Below are positions 8,349 through 16,932 of a stretch of 64,000 bases of DNA, in pieces. The translations under genes were made by a program, and so were the position numbers. Source of the DNA: Candidatus Thermofonsia Clade 1 bacterium (GTDB taxonomy: Bacteria > Chloroflexota > Anaerolineae > Aggregatilineales > UBA2796); NCBI GenBank assembly GCA_002794705.1, contig PGTK01000004.1, positions 160,336 to 224,335 on the forward strand, written 5' to 3'. How positions within the stretch are numbered: position 1 is the stretch's first letter; the number at the start of each line of letters is the position of its first letter. The notes under the pieces are model-generated. The model was given only the letters and a program-made list of their open reading frames with translations. It made no database searches and was not told the DNA's origin.

Positions 8349-8875
8349 GCGCCTTCCGATCGTTCAGTTGCCAAAAAGCGGAGGGTCATGCTCAAGTTGC
8401 CCAGAGTCAGCTCATCGCCGTCGTTCAGCAGACATGCCTCATTGGGCTGCAAGCGCTTGCGATTGACATACGTGCCATTAGAGCTATTCAGGTCAGTGAC
8501 GAAAAAATGCCCGTTGTGATAACTGATCACGCAGTGTTCACGCGAGACCCCGCGCTCATGCCCGCCGAAGCGCGTTAGATCGAAGCGCGCTACATCGGAA
8601 CTGTTCAGATCAATGCGCCCTAGCACCACCGAGGTACCTTCCTCAAAGATGAGGCGTTCGCTCAGCCCGCGAATGTGAATTTGGAGCGTCCGTTCGTCCA
8701 GCGCCAATATCTCTTGAGTCTCCTCTGGGCGGCGGCGCAGACGGATCAGCTCTGGGTTGACGCGAATATGCACAGTGCTGTTGCGCGGATCGAATAGGAT
8801 CATGCCACACTTGCGGCAGACCATATCGCCTTGAGCACAGGGAGCTTGGCAATTGGGGCATTTCGGATCAGACAT
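8345..8875 (-). CDS. Zinc-ribbon plus FHA-domain protein
   Basis: 176 residues. The N-terminus is a four-Cys zinc ribbon (CPNCQAPC then CRKCGM). Residues about 75-165 are an FHA domain with the key elements GRID, GVSREHCVI and the SSNGTYVNRKRL loop. FHA domains bind phosphothreonine peptides, so this is a plausible reader for the Ser/Thr kinases encoded nearby. A Thr in RPEETQEI just before the FHA domain resembles the placement of the phosphosite in GarA/OdhI-type proteins, which is inference. It is transcribed with the dioxygenase gene. Confidence 0.9.
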   Translation of the reverse strand: MSDPKCPNCQAPCAQGDMVCRKCGMILFDPRNSTVHIRVNPELIRLRRRPEETQEILALDERTLQIHIRGLSERLIFEEGTSVVLGRIDLNSSDVARFDLTRFGGHERGVSREHCVISYHNGHFFVTDLNSSNGTYVNRKRLQPNEACLLNDGDELTLGNLSMTLRFLATERSEGA

Positions 8876-8896
8876 AAGACACTATCTCACTCTGGT

Positions 8897-8925
8897 TTGG
8901 CTAACGCTTGGCACGCCTCTACAAT
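8897..8925 (+). promoter_or_regulatory. Sigma-70-type promoter for the renalase-like gene
   Basis: TTGGCT at 8897-8902 and TACAAT at 8920-8925 are separated by exactly 17 bp. They lie about 40 bp before the ATG at 8965. Confidence 0.6.
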
Positions 8926-8964
8926 TAGTGTACAACAAATTCTGAAGGGAAGTAGGGCGTTTTC

Positions 8965-10005
8965 ATGACGATTGCCGTAATTGGGGCGGGAATCGCAGGC
9001 TTGACGGCTGCCTATCGCCTAGAGGATGCAGTTATCTTTGAGAAGAGCCGCGGTTTTGGCGGACGGGCTGCCACACGCTGGCATGAGCGTCCAAGCGGGC
9101 GCATTTATGTGGATCACGGCGCACAATATCTCAAGACAGAAGGTGAGACGTTGCGCCGTCTGATGCTGCATGAACTCAGCACGGCTGATCTCTCCAATAT
9201 CGGGCGCCCCGTCTGGACGTTTGACGCCGATCACGTCATTAGCGAGGGCGACCCTGAACAGAACGCTGCGCCCAAGTGGTCGTATCGGCAAGGCGTCTCA
9301 ACACTGGGCAAACTGATAGCGCAGGCAGGGCGCTTTGAAGCGCGTCTGCAGGTGCGCGTGGGCAAATTGGCGTTGCGCGCTGACGGGCGCTACGCCCTAT
9401 ACGATACCGAAGGCGCGCATCTGGGCGATTATGAGCAAGTGCTGATCGCCATCCCTGCAGGGCAGGCTGCCGATTTGCTTGCAGCAAGCGACCTACCGAA
9501 GACGGAGTCCGTTGCCCTGCAAACAGCCCTTCAAACAGCCGTTTACCGCCGCTGTCTCTCGATCACGCTCGGCTATGAGCGGGCTATCGCGCCGCGTCCC
9601 TTTTATGCGCTTGTCAACAGCGATAGGCGCGATCCAATGGCGTGGCTCGCCTTTGAACACGATAAAGTCGGTCATGCACCAAGCGGACACTCAGTGATTG
9701 TGGCGCAGATGGGCGAGATGTACAGCCTTGAGCGCTGGGACGCCGACAAAGAGGCGCTTGTGAACGAGGTCGCAGCCCACGTCTCGGAATTGCTGGGCGA
9801 ACGCCTGACCGACTTTGACTGGTCAGATATCCAGCGCTGGCGCTACTCACAGCCGAATACGCTAGCTGATCCGAATCAACTGAACGGCATCCTGCGCGGC
9901 TTGTGGTTCGCTGGGGACTATTTGCGCGGCGGGCGAGTGCATTTAGCCGCTGAGAGCGGCGAGAGCGTAGCCGCCGCAATCCGTGAGATGAGCGCACGCG
10001 CCTGA
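8965..10005 (+). CDS. FAD-dependent, renalase-like oxidoreductase
   Basis: 346 residues. The N-terminal dinucleotide-binding motif is VIGAGIAGLTAAYRL, followed by FEKSRGFGGRAATR and VDHGAQYL, the pattern of renalase and related NAD(P)/FAD oxidoreductases. The C-terminus has the second FAD contact (GLWFAGDYLRGGRVHLAAES). It probably oxidises a reduced nicotinamide isomer or an amine; the substrate is not known for bacterial relatives at this level of similarity. It has its own promoter at 8897-8925. Confidence 0.85.
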   Translation: MTIAVIGAGIAGLTAAYRLEDAVIFEKSRGFGGRAATRWHERPSGRIYVDHGAQYLKTEGETLRRLMLHELSTADLSNIGRPVWTFDADHVISEGDPEQNAAPKWSYRQGVSTLGKLIAQAGRFEARLQVRVGKLALRADGRYALYDTEGAHLGDYEQVLIAIPAGQAADLLAASDLPKTESVALQTALQTAVYRRCLSITLGYERAIAPRPFYALVNSDRRDPMAWLAFEHDKVGHAPSGHSVIVAQMGEMYSLERWDADKEALVNEVAAHVSELLGERLTDFDWSDIQRWRYSQPNTLADPNQLNGILRGLWFAGDYLRGGRVHLAAESGESVAAAIREMSARA

Positions 10006-10104
10006 TTTTCGTGACCTCTCCGCCGCTACTTCGCTGCTGCCTCTAGCGCCGCCTGACCAAATGTGTTACGTTAGATAAAATACACTTTGTCCAGAGGCAA
10101 GCTG

Positions 10105-10179
10105 ATGTCTGCAGAGTTCTACCGCAAATATAAGCGCCACTTTGACGCCTTTTACAAAGCGCGCCAAGCTGATGTTTAG
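10105..10179 (+). other. Severed N-terminal codons of the restriction-modification gene (in-frame TAG)
   Basis: An ATG at 10105 opens 24 codons (start MSAEFYRKYKRHFDAFYKAR) that end in TAG at 10177-10179. They are in the same frame as the following restriction-modification gene, whose first usable codon is the GTG at 10180 right after the TAG. The peptide looks like the natural start of such enzymes. Either the gene lost its start by a nonsense mutation and restarts at GTG, or the first stretch is no longer used. Confidence 0.6.
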
Positions 10180-13100
10180 GTGGGTGCCACGCATGAGACG
10201 CACACGTGCGAGGCATTCATCGCCCTCCTGCAGCACATTGCCAAAGATCGCGGCTGGCAGCTCATCCGTGAGCGCGCCTTGCCCAATGGCAGACGCCCTG
10301 ACGTCACTTTTGAGCAAAACGCCATTCCACGCGGATACTACGAGGCAAAAGATTCCAGCGATGACCTCGACCGTGAGATTGCGCGCAAATTCGAACAAGG
10401 TTACCCGAAGTTCAACATCCTCTTCGAAGACACGCGCCAAGCCGTGCTGTATCAGAATAACACAAGGATTGACCCCGTCTCTCTTGCGCCTGAAAACGCC
10501 CTCGGACTTGCCCGCTTGCTGCAGACGTTCTTCGAATACAGCGCGCCCGACATTGAGCGCTACGATGATGCCCTTGCCCGCTTCAGAGATAATGTGACCG
10601 CCCTTGCCAGCAGCCTGCGCAATGTAATTGCAAGCGCGCACGAGCGCCAGCCTGCCTTCCAAGCTGCTTATCAGCGCTTCCACCAAATCTGCCAGACCGC
10701 CATTGATCCCGCGATCCGCCCTGAGCAGATTGATGAAATGCTCATCCAGCATTTGATGACTGAGCGCCTGATCCGCAACCTCTTCAACAACCCTGATTTC
10801 AGCCGCCGCAACGTGATCGCCGCTGCCATTGAGGAAGTGATCGCTGCGCTCACCTCGCCTGCCTTCAGCCGCGATGAATACCTGCGCGAACTCAACACCT
10901 ACTATCAGGCGATTGAGGCTGCTGCTGTAGGTCTTGACTTCACCACCAAGCAGCGCGTCTTGAACGAAGTCTACGGGCGCTTCTTTCAGGGCTACAGCAC
11001 GCGAGTTGCCGATACCCACGGCATTGTCTACACGCCGCAGGAGATCGTCGCCTTCATGTGCCAGAGCGTGATTGACATCCTGCGCGATGATTTCGGCAAG
11101 ACCCTCGCCGATCCCGAAGTCGTGATCGTTGACCCTTGCACGAGCACGGGCAATTTCATTGTCCAGCTGCTGCTGCGCGCCAACTTGCCGCCGCCCGATC
11201 TGCGCAACCTATACCGCGAGCGCCTCTTTGCCAATGAGGTGTTGCTGATGCCCTACTACGTCGCTGCGCTGAACATCGAACACACCTTCTATGAGTTGTT
11301 CGGCAGCTATGAGCCCTTCGAAGGTCTGTGCTTTGTGGATACGCTTGAGATCGCCGAGCGCAAGCAGCTCTCCTTCCTGACTGAGCGGAACACTGAGCGC
11401 GTCCGCCGCCAAAAAGAGGCGCCCATCACGGTCATCATCGGCAACCCGCCCTACAACGCTTGGCAGAAGCGCGAGAACGACAACAACAGGAATCGGCGCT
11501 ACCCGATCTTGGATGCGCGCATCCGCGAGACCTACTCCGCCGACTCGCGTGCCACATTGCGCAATAGCTTGTACGATCCGTATGTCCGTTTTTTCCGCTG
11601 GGCGGTGGATCGCCTAGAGGGGCGCGACGGCATTGTGGCGTTCGTCAGCAACAACAGCTTCATAGATGGCTACGCCTTTGACGGCATGCGCAAGCACTTG
11701 CTACAGGACTTCACGCACATCTACCATCTCGATTTGGGCGGCAACTCGCGCAAGGCGCAGCATGGCGAAAAGATCAGCAACGTTTTCGATATCCGTGTTG
11801 GCGTCGGTATCACTATTGCTGTGAGTCGCAGAGCGCATACGGAGCGGCATATTTTCTATTGTGCAGTGCCGGAAGAGGGCAAGAAACAGAAGAAGTTGGA
11901 GTGGCTGGCGCAGCATACCCCTATCCCCCTGCCCCTTTCCCCGCAGGCAGGGAAAGGGGAGTCGGAGATCGCCGACGCGACTTCCCCCGCCCTGCTTGGA
12001 CAGGCTGCCGATGCGACTTCCCCCGCCCTGCTTGCGGGGCGGGGGTCAGGGGGTGGGGTCTGGCGTACCCCGCCTGAACTTTGGCACAAACTCAAACACT
12101 TCGCCCGCGAAATGCGCCGCAACCCAACACCTGCTGAGGAACATCTCTGGCAGCATTTGCGCCGTGCTCAGCGGCACGGCGTCAAGTTCCGCCGTCAGCA
12201 TACCATAGGACAGTTCGTTGTAGATTTCTATGCACACGAGGCGCACCTAATCGTTGAAGTAGACGGCGAAATCCATGAGCGCACACAGGAATATGATGCG
12301 CTCCGTACGCAAGTCCTAGAGAGCATGGGCTTTCGTGTGCTGCGCTTCACAAATGATGAGGTTTTCAATCAGACTGTGAGCGTGCTGAAGCGGATTGATG
12401 AGGCATTAACTCCTATCCCCCGTCCCCTTTCCCCGCAAGCAGGGAAAGGGGAGTCGGAGAGCGCCGATGCGACTTCCCCCGCCCTGCTTGCGGGGCGGGG
12501 GTCAGGGGGTGGGGTTTGGCATACTCCGCCTGAGTTAGGGAAAGAGGAGACAAAGGCTGCTGAGGCATTAACCCCTATCCCCCGTCCCCTTTCCCCGCAG
12601 GCAGGGAAAGGGGAGTCGGAGAGCGCCGATGCGACTTCCCCCGCCTTGCTTGCGGGGCGGGGGTCAGGGAGTGGGGTCTGGCAATCCATAACGCCCAACG
12701 CCCAGCACAACTGGCTGCAAGTTGCCGAGCTGGACGCCTTCCAGACCTTCCTGCCAATGGGCAGCAAACATGCTAAAACGGACATGCAAGGCGCCCCGCA
12801 GACCATCTTCGACACATACAGCGGCGGCGTCAAGACTAACCGCGATGATGTAGTCTACGATTTTCGGCAGAACGTCCTGCTTGAGCGCGTTAAGCAGTTC
12901 ATCAACGCCTACCGTGCTGAGTTAGACCGCTACAAGCAAGCTCTTGAGGATAAGGAAAGCGCTGCAGACGACATAAACATAGATGACTTTGTGGACTACA
13001 CGCGCCTGAAATGGGATGGCACTCTCAAGATGCACCTGCAGCGCCAGCGCAAGACCAAATTCGACGCGACAAAGGTGCGCCAGTCGCTCTATCGTCCGTT

Positions 13101-13917
13101 CTGCAAGCAGTGGCTCTACTTCGACCGCCTGCTCATCAATAGCATCTATCGGCAGCACTACTTTTTCCCCACGCCTGAGACTGAGGCAGAGAATCGCGTC
13201 ATCTGCCTGACAGGCACAGGCTCTGAAAAGCCATTCATGGTCATGCTGACTAACTTGATCAGCGATCTGCATCTTGTCGGTGCAGGCAGCGGTTCGCAAT
13301 GCTTTCCGTTCTACACCTATGTTGAAGACGGGACAAATCGGTGCGAGAACATCACGGATTGGGCATTGGCGCAGTTCCGTGCGCACTACGGCGATCAAAA
13401 CATCAGCAAGTGGGATATCTTCTATTACATCTACGCCGTCTTGCATCAGCCTGAGTACCGTGCGCGCTTTGCCGAGCCGCTGAAGAAGGAATTGCCGCGC
13501 ATCCCCTTTGCGCCCGATTTCTGGGCATACGCGCAGGCGGGCAGGCAGTTGGGCGATCTGCACGTGAACTATGAGAGCGCGCCTGAATATCCGTTGCGCG
13601 AAGTCTGGGCGCTGGGCAAGCCGATGAGCTACCGCGTGGAAGACGCCATGAAGCTGCGTTCGAGCAGCGCGCCAGGCAAGTATGTGCTGGAGGTGAACAG
13701 TTCGCTGCGTTTGGAAGGTATCCCATCGGAGGCGCTTGCGTACAAGCTGGGCAATCGCTCTGCGCTGGAATGGCTGGTGGAGCAGTATCGCGTCAAGCAG
13801 GGGCGCGATCCGAACGGCTACGGCGATGAGCAGTACATCGTGAGGCTGGTGAAGCGCGTGGTGCACGTGAGCCTAGAGACGCTGCGGATTGTGCGCGAAT
13901 TGCCGAATCTCTTTTGA
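10180..13917 (+). CDS. Single-chain restriction-modification enzyme (type IIG/ISP-like) with an in-frame DUF559 insertion
   Basis: 1245 residues from GTG. The N-terminus is an Mrr-like PD-(D/E)xK nuclease with D41 in RRPDVTF and E55-x-K57 in GYYEAKD. A helical segment follows, then an N6-adenine methyltransferase with the AdoMet motif DPCTSTGNF (from residue 318) and catalytic NPPY at 422-425. The C-terminal half is the target-recognition part of the type ISP kind (YAVLHQPEYRARFAEPL, near residue 1085). No helicase is present, unlike classical type ISP enzymes. Residues about 580-836 do not belong to the family: they encode palindromic repeats and a DUF559 endonuclease domain. All frames stay open, so a full-length product is possible; whether it is active is unknown. 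Confidence 0.85.
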   Translation: MGATHETHTCEAFIALLQHIAKDRGWQLIRERALPNGRRPDVTFEQNAIPRGYYEAKDSSDDLDREIARKFEQGYPKFNILFEDTRQAVLYQNNTRIDPVSLAPENALGLARLLQTFFEYSAPDIERYDDALARFRDNVTALASSLRNVIASAHERQPAFQAAYQRFHQICQTAIDPAIRPEQIDEMLIQHLMTERLIRNLFNNPDFSRRNVIAAAIEEVIAALTSPAFSRDEYLRELNTYYQAIEAAAVGLDFTTKQRVLNEVYGRFFQGYSTRVADTHGIVYTPQEIVAFMCQSVIDILRDDFGKTLADPEVVIVDPCTSTGNFIVQLLLRANLPPPDLRNLYRERLFANEVLLMPYYVAALNIEHTFYELFGSYEPFEGLCFVDTLEIAERKQLSFLTERNTERVRRQKEAPITVIIGNPPYNAWQKRENDNNRNRRYPILDARIRETYSADSRATLRNSLYDPYVRFFRWAVDRLEGRDGIVAFVSNNSFIDGYAFDGMRKHLLQDFTHIYHLDLGGNSRKAQHGEKISNVFDIRVGVGITIAVSRRAHTERHIFYCAVPEEGKKQKKLEWLAQHTPIPLPLSPQAGKGESEIADATSPALLGQAADATSPALLAGRGSGGGVWRTPPELWHKLKHFAREMRRNPTPAEEHLWQHLRRAQRHGVKFRRQHTIGQFVVDFYAHEAHLIVEVDGEIHERTQEYDALRTQVLESMGFRVLRFTNDEVFNQTVSVLKRIDEALTPIPRPLSPQAGKGESESADATSPALLAGRGSGGGVWHTPPELGKEETKAAEALTPIPRPLSPQAGKGESESADATSPALLAGRGSGSGVWQSITPNAQHNWLQVAELDAFQTFLPMGSKHAKTDMQGAPQTIFDTYSGGVKTNRDDVVYDFRQNVLLERVKQFINAYRAELDRYKQALEDKESAADDINIDDFVDYTRLKWDGTLKMHLQRQRKTKFDATKVRQSLYRPFCKQWLYFDRLLINSIYRQHYFFPTPETEAENRVICLTGTGSEKPFMVMLTNLISDLHLVGAGSGSQCFPFYTYVEDGTNRCENITDWALAQFRAHYGDQNISKWDIFYYIYAVLHQPEYRARFAEPLKKELPRIPFAPDFWAYAQAGRQLGDLHVNYESAPEYPLREVWALGKPMSYRVEDAMKLRSSSAPGKYVLEVNSSLRLEGIPSEALAYKLGNRSALEWLVEQYRVKQGRDPNGYGDEQYIVRLVKRVVHVSLETLRIVRELPNLF
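11917..12078 (+). repeat. Palindromic repeat unit 1 (upstream of the DUF559 domain)
   Basis: It contains two hairpins: CCCCTTTCCC/GGGAAAGGGG (11932-11941 and 11950-11959) and CCCCCGCCC/GGGCGGGGG (12020-12028 and 12037-12045). A 36-bp internal duplication (11971-11998 repeated at 12007-12034) adds 12 codons. In frame it encodes a Pro/Gly/Ala-rich linker. Confidence 0.75.
12400..12561 (+). repeat. Palindromic repeat unit 2 (first of two tandem units)
   Basis: It starts at GAGGCATTAAC and has the same two hairpins (12424-12433 with 12442-12451; 12476-12484 with 12493-12501). The next unit begins exactly 162 bp (54 codons) later with the same GAGGCATTAAC, so units 2 and 3 are a tandem duplication. 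Confidence 0.8.
12562..12686 (+). repeat. Palindromic repeat unit 3 (second tandem unit, downstream end)
   Basis: It repeats unit 2 almost exactly from GAGGCATTAAC to the G-rich tail near 12675, with a handful of substitutions. Hairpins lie at 12586-12613 and 12638-12663, the latter with one mismatch in the left arm. Host-type sequence (ITPNAQHNW) resumes right after it. Confidence 0.75.
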
Positions 13918-13996
13918 GTTGTGCCAATCGGCGTGCGGCGCTAGAATAGCCGACGATCAGAAGAGATGCTGATTGGACGCGATCAAAAGGATTTTT

Positions 13997-16708
13997 ATGC
14001 AAGCGTGGCACCTAACTGCAGAGAGTCCGCTCGCCATGCGGTTCGCCGCCGATGCACGCCTCAAACGCACTGATTACACCGATGATCACGCATGGGCGAT
14101 CGCCTTTGGCGATACGGAAGAGCCGTTTTTAACCTTTCAGACACGCTATGGCGGGCGCGTGAGCCTAGCGCGCCTTGTGCCGATGTGGATCGTTGATGGG
14201 CGCACAATTTACACCAGCGCCGCCCTCGCTGAGCGCCCGGTTTTGCGCGCCTTTGCGCCTAGCTACGCCAAAGTCACGGCAAAACTGACCGATTCGCTCA
14301 GCCTGACCAGCGAATTGTTCGTTTTTGAGTCGCGTGCAGCCGGGGGACGCTTTACGCTGCACAATCAGGCGTCCGCGCCCATTCAGGTGCGCCTCGATCT
14401 GGTGGCACAGGTGGTGCGCGATCAAAAGCCGATTGATATGAACGTCCTGAGCCTTGAAGATGGCACAGAGGCGCTGCACATGGGGCGGGCAGGCGATCTG
14501 AATCCAATTTTGCTGCTTGAGAATGCCAAGGCTCCTCCGCCGCGTTTTGTCGCTACGCCGCAGGCGCCTAAGCTGATCGTCACGCTCAGCGTGCCTGCAG
14601 AGGGGAGCATCGCTGTGCGCTGGGCGCATAGCAGTCAGCGCGCCACGCAAGATAGCCTCCAGACTGCCTTTTTCTGGCTGCGCCGCGCCGACTGGGACTC
14701 CGAATTGCGCCAAATCGAGCGGCTGAGCGCCCAGACGCTCACCTTCGAGACGGGCGATCCCGATCTGGACGCGGCGCTTGCCTTCAGCCAGCATGTGGCG
14801 CTGCGCAGCTTCATCAACGCGACGGGCAGCTTGCCGAATGCCTCGTTTGTGGCGGCGCGCATTCCGTCGCGGGGCTGGAGTCCGCGTGGAGATGGGAGCG
14901 ATCACAGCTGGCAGTGGAGCGGGCAGAGCGCAGGGTTAGCTGCAACGGTCTTGCCTTCGGTCGCTGCTTTTGCGCCTGATCTGGCACTTGGCGCCTTGCG
15001 AAATTTCCTCGCCGTCCGCCAAAGTGACGGCTTTATTGATAACAAGCCCGGTTTGGCGGGTCAGCGCGCTAAGCTGTTGAGCATGCCGCTCTTGGCGTCC
15101 ACAGCGTGGGCGCTCTATGAGCAGACTGAAGATCGGGCACTCTTGGCGGAGGCATTGCCGATCTTGCGCGCTTTCTTCCTGCGCTGGTTCGCACCCGATC
15201 AAGACCGCGACCGTGACGGCTTCCCTGAATGGACAAATCTCACCCACAGCACCTATACCAGCAATCCCTTGTTTGCGCGTTTCCAGCGCTGGGCAGCCAA
15301 CGCGGATATCAGCAAGGTTGAGTCGCCCGATCTTGCCGCGTATTTGATCGCGGAGGGGCGCGCTCTGTTGCGCATGGGCGCGCTGCTGGGCGACTCAAGC
15401 GGCACAGAGGCGATCTCAGGGCGTGTAGCACAACTTGAGGCGCATTTAGAGGCGCTCTGGCACGCCGATCTTGGCACTTACCTCTACCGCGACCGCGACA
15501 CTGATCAGGCAGTGCGCGGCATCAACCTGTTTCGTGGCAAGGGCGATGAGTCATTCGCTGCTAAGACGCCGCTTGAGCCGCCAAACCGCCTGATCTTGCG
15601 CGTGCTGGGCGGGCGCGATATCGCGCCGCGTTTCTCCGCCGTGATCGAAGGCGTAGATGCGAAGGGTCAGCATGTGGCAGAGACGCTAACCAGCAGCGCT
15701 TTCACGTGGCACTACGGACTGGGCACTACAGTGACCGAAAAGGTCTATGCGCAGGTCAATTACATCAGGTTTGAAGGGCTGATTCGGCTCTTCAATATTG
15801 AGGTGGATACCGTAGACCTGTTCCGCCAAAATTTGACGCAGCTCATGGCGCTGTGGTCGGGAGCGCCGAGCGCTGAGCGCGCTGCGCAGATCGTCGCCAC
15901 ACTGACCGATTCGGAGCGCTATTGGCGTCCATACGGCTTGCCCGTCTGCCCGATCAACGATCCTGCTTTTGCCGCAGATAACGACGGCGGGAGCGGCGGC
16001 GTTTGGTCGCTATGGAACGTCCTGCTGTTAGAGGGTCTGTTGCGCTACGGCTATCTAAACGAGGCGACCGAGCTGTTCAATCGGCTGCTGAGTGCGCAGA
16101 TCAAAGCGCTACGGCGCGATCGCGGTTTCCGCGAGGGCTACAATAGCGAGACGGGCGACGGGCTAGGCGATGTAGACGATCTGGCGGGCATCGTACCGAT
16201 CCACATTTTTTTGCGCTTGATCGGCGTGCGCATCATCAACGTGCGCCGAGTCTGGGCAGGCGGCACATTTGCTTTTGCTCAGCCTGTGACGCTGACCTAT
16301 GGCGGTTTGCGGGTCACGCGCAGCACTACGGGGACTACGGTCACCTTTCCGAGCGGCAAAGTGGTTGAGGCTGATTCGGCGTGGCAATTGATTGAGGATG
16401 AGTTGCCTGAGCCTGCTCCAGAAGTACCTGAGCCTGAGGCTGAGCCGCAAGAGGCGCCCCCGCCGATCAGCATCCTTGAGCCGAGCGATGAGCGCGATGA
16501 GAGCAATTTAACGCCCGCTCACGGCGAGCAGATTCCAGTTGAGTCGCAGCGCGACGTCACACAAGAGATTCAGATCAGTCAGATTGATTTCAACGCTGAG
16601 TCAGAGGCGTTTAAGCCGACATCGAACGCGCCTCAGCAAGGTGTCATCAAAATCAAGGTGCGCGATGGTCACAAGCGCCCTGCCTCCGACGATCCGACGG
16701 CGGAGTAG
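13997..16708 (+). CDS. Six-hairpin glycosidase-like protein with acidic C-terminal tail
   Basis: 903 residues from the ATG at 13997, which has AAGGA upstream. The first 230 residues look like a beta-rich domain. From about residue 250 the pattern (DLDAALAFSQHVALRSF, GDGSDHSWQWSGQ, DRDRDGFPEW, GGSGGVWSLWNVLLLEG) resembles an (alpha/alpha)6 barrel of amylo-1,6-glucosidase, GH63 or glucoamylase type. No signal peptide is seen, so it may act on cytoplasmic glycans. The last 120 residues are Pro/Glu-rich and then hydrophilic. I cannot assign the substrate or name catalytic residues with confidence. A strong terminator follows. Confidence 0.6.
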   Translation: MQAWHLTAESPLAMRFAADARLKRTDYTDDHAWAIAFGDTEEPFLTFQTRYGGRVSLARLVPMWIVDGRTIYTSAALAERPVLRAFAPSYAKVTAKLTDSLSLTSELFVFESRAAGGRFTLHNQASAPIQVRLDLVAQVVRDQKPIDMNVLSLEDGTEALHMGRAGDLNPILLLENAKAPPPRFVATPQAPKLIVTLSVPAEGSIAVRWAHSSQRATQDSLQTAFFWLRRADWDSELRQIERLSAQTLTFETGDPDLDAALAFSQHVALRSFINATGSLPNASFVAARIPSRGWSPRGDGSDHSWQWSGQSAGLAATVLPSVAAFAPDLALGALRNFLAVRQSDGFIDNKPGLAGQRAKLLSMPLLASTAWALYEQTEDRALLAEALPILRAFFLRWFAPDQDRDRDGFPEWTNLTHSTYTSNPLFARFQRWAANADISKVESPDLAAYLIAEGRALLRMGALLGDSSGTEAISGRVAQLEAHLEALWHADLGTYLYRDRDTDQAVRGINLFRGKGDESFAAKTPLEPPNRLILRVLGGRDIAPRFSAVIEGVDAKGQHVAETLTSSAFTWHYGLGTTVTEKVYAQVNYIRFEGLIRLFNIEVDTVDLFRQNLTQLMALWSGAPSAERAAQIVATLTDSERYWRPYGLPVCPINDPAFAADNDGGSGGVWSLWNVLLLEGLLRYGYLNEATELFNRLLSAQIKALRRDRGFREGYNSETGDGLGDVDDLAGIVPIHIFLRLIGVRIINVRRVWAGGTFAFAQPVTLTYGGLRVTRSTTGTTVTFPSGKVVEADSAWQLIEDELPEPAPEVPEPEAEPQEAPPPISILEPSDERDESNLTPAHGEQIPVESQRDVTQEIQISQIDFNAESEAFKPTSNAPQQGVIKIKVRDGHKRPASDDPTAE

Positions 16709-16737
16709 GGAGAGAGGGCTGAGACGCTCTGTTGAAT

Positions 16738-16769
16738 GGAAAATGCATGGCTTTTGCCATGCATTTTTC
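16738..16769 (+). terminator. Intrinsic terminator after the glycosidase-like gene
   Basis: The stem AAAATGCATGGC (16740-16751) pairs perfectly with GCCATGCATTTT (16756-16767) around a TTTT loop, and a T-run follows. It lies 30 bp after the stop at 16708. Confidence 0.85.
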
Positions 16770-16886
16770 TTAGAGCGCACCCAGCCTCAAGAGTTACACA
16801 CAATCTGGCGAAAGTGACCGCACTCGGAAACCTATACATGACGCGCCCAAAGCGCGCAGACGCCCTTTTCTTTGTAAAAATTGGTC

Positions 16887-16892
16887 TATAAT
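16887..16892 (+). promoter_or_regulatory. -10 box (TATAAT) for the nitrilase-family gene
   Basis: A perfect TATAAT lies 40 bp before the ATG at 16933. No clear -35 sits at 17 bp spacing. The gene also has a strong ribosome site, AGAAGGGG. Confidence 0.5.
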
Positions 16893-16932
16893 AGACGCGA
16901 TCTCAAAGACAACATCTCAGAAGGGGCTTGCC

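Larger units (their letters stand above)
11917..12686 (+). mobile_element. In-frame cassette: palindromic repeats flanking a DUF559 endonuclease domain
   Basis: This block interrupts the recognition region between KKLEWLAQ and ITPNAQHNWLQ. Its centre (about 12082-12408, residues 635-743) encodes a complete DUF559 domain of the Vsr-like nuclease superfamily. The expected residues are seen: TPAEEHLW, KFRRQ, VVDFYAHE, IVEVDGEIH and GFRVLRF. One repeat unit precedes it and two tandem units follow. All pieces are multiples of three and free of stops, so the host frame survives. In-frame palindromic elements are known from Rickettsia; one that carries its own nuclease domain is, as far as I know, not a standard category. 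Boundaries are estimated. Confidence 0.7.

Noticed and set aside
11917..12686. Intein at the cassette position
   Set aside because: There is no Cys/Ser-type first residue with intein block A, no His-Asn ending and no Hint domain. The inserted part is repeats plus DUF559, so protein splicing is not supported.
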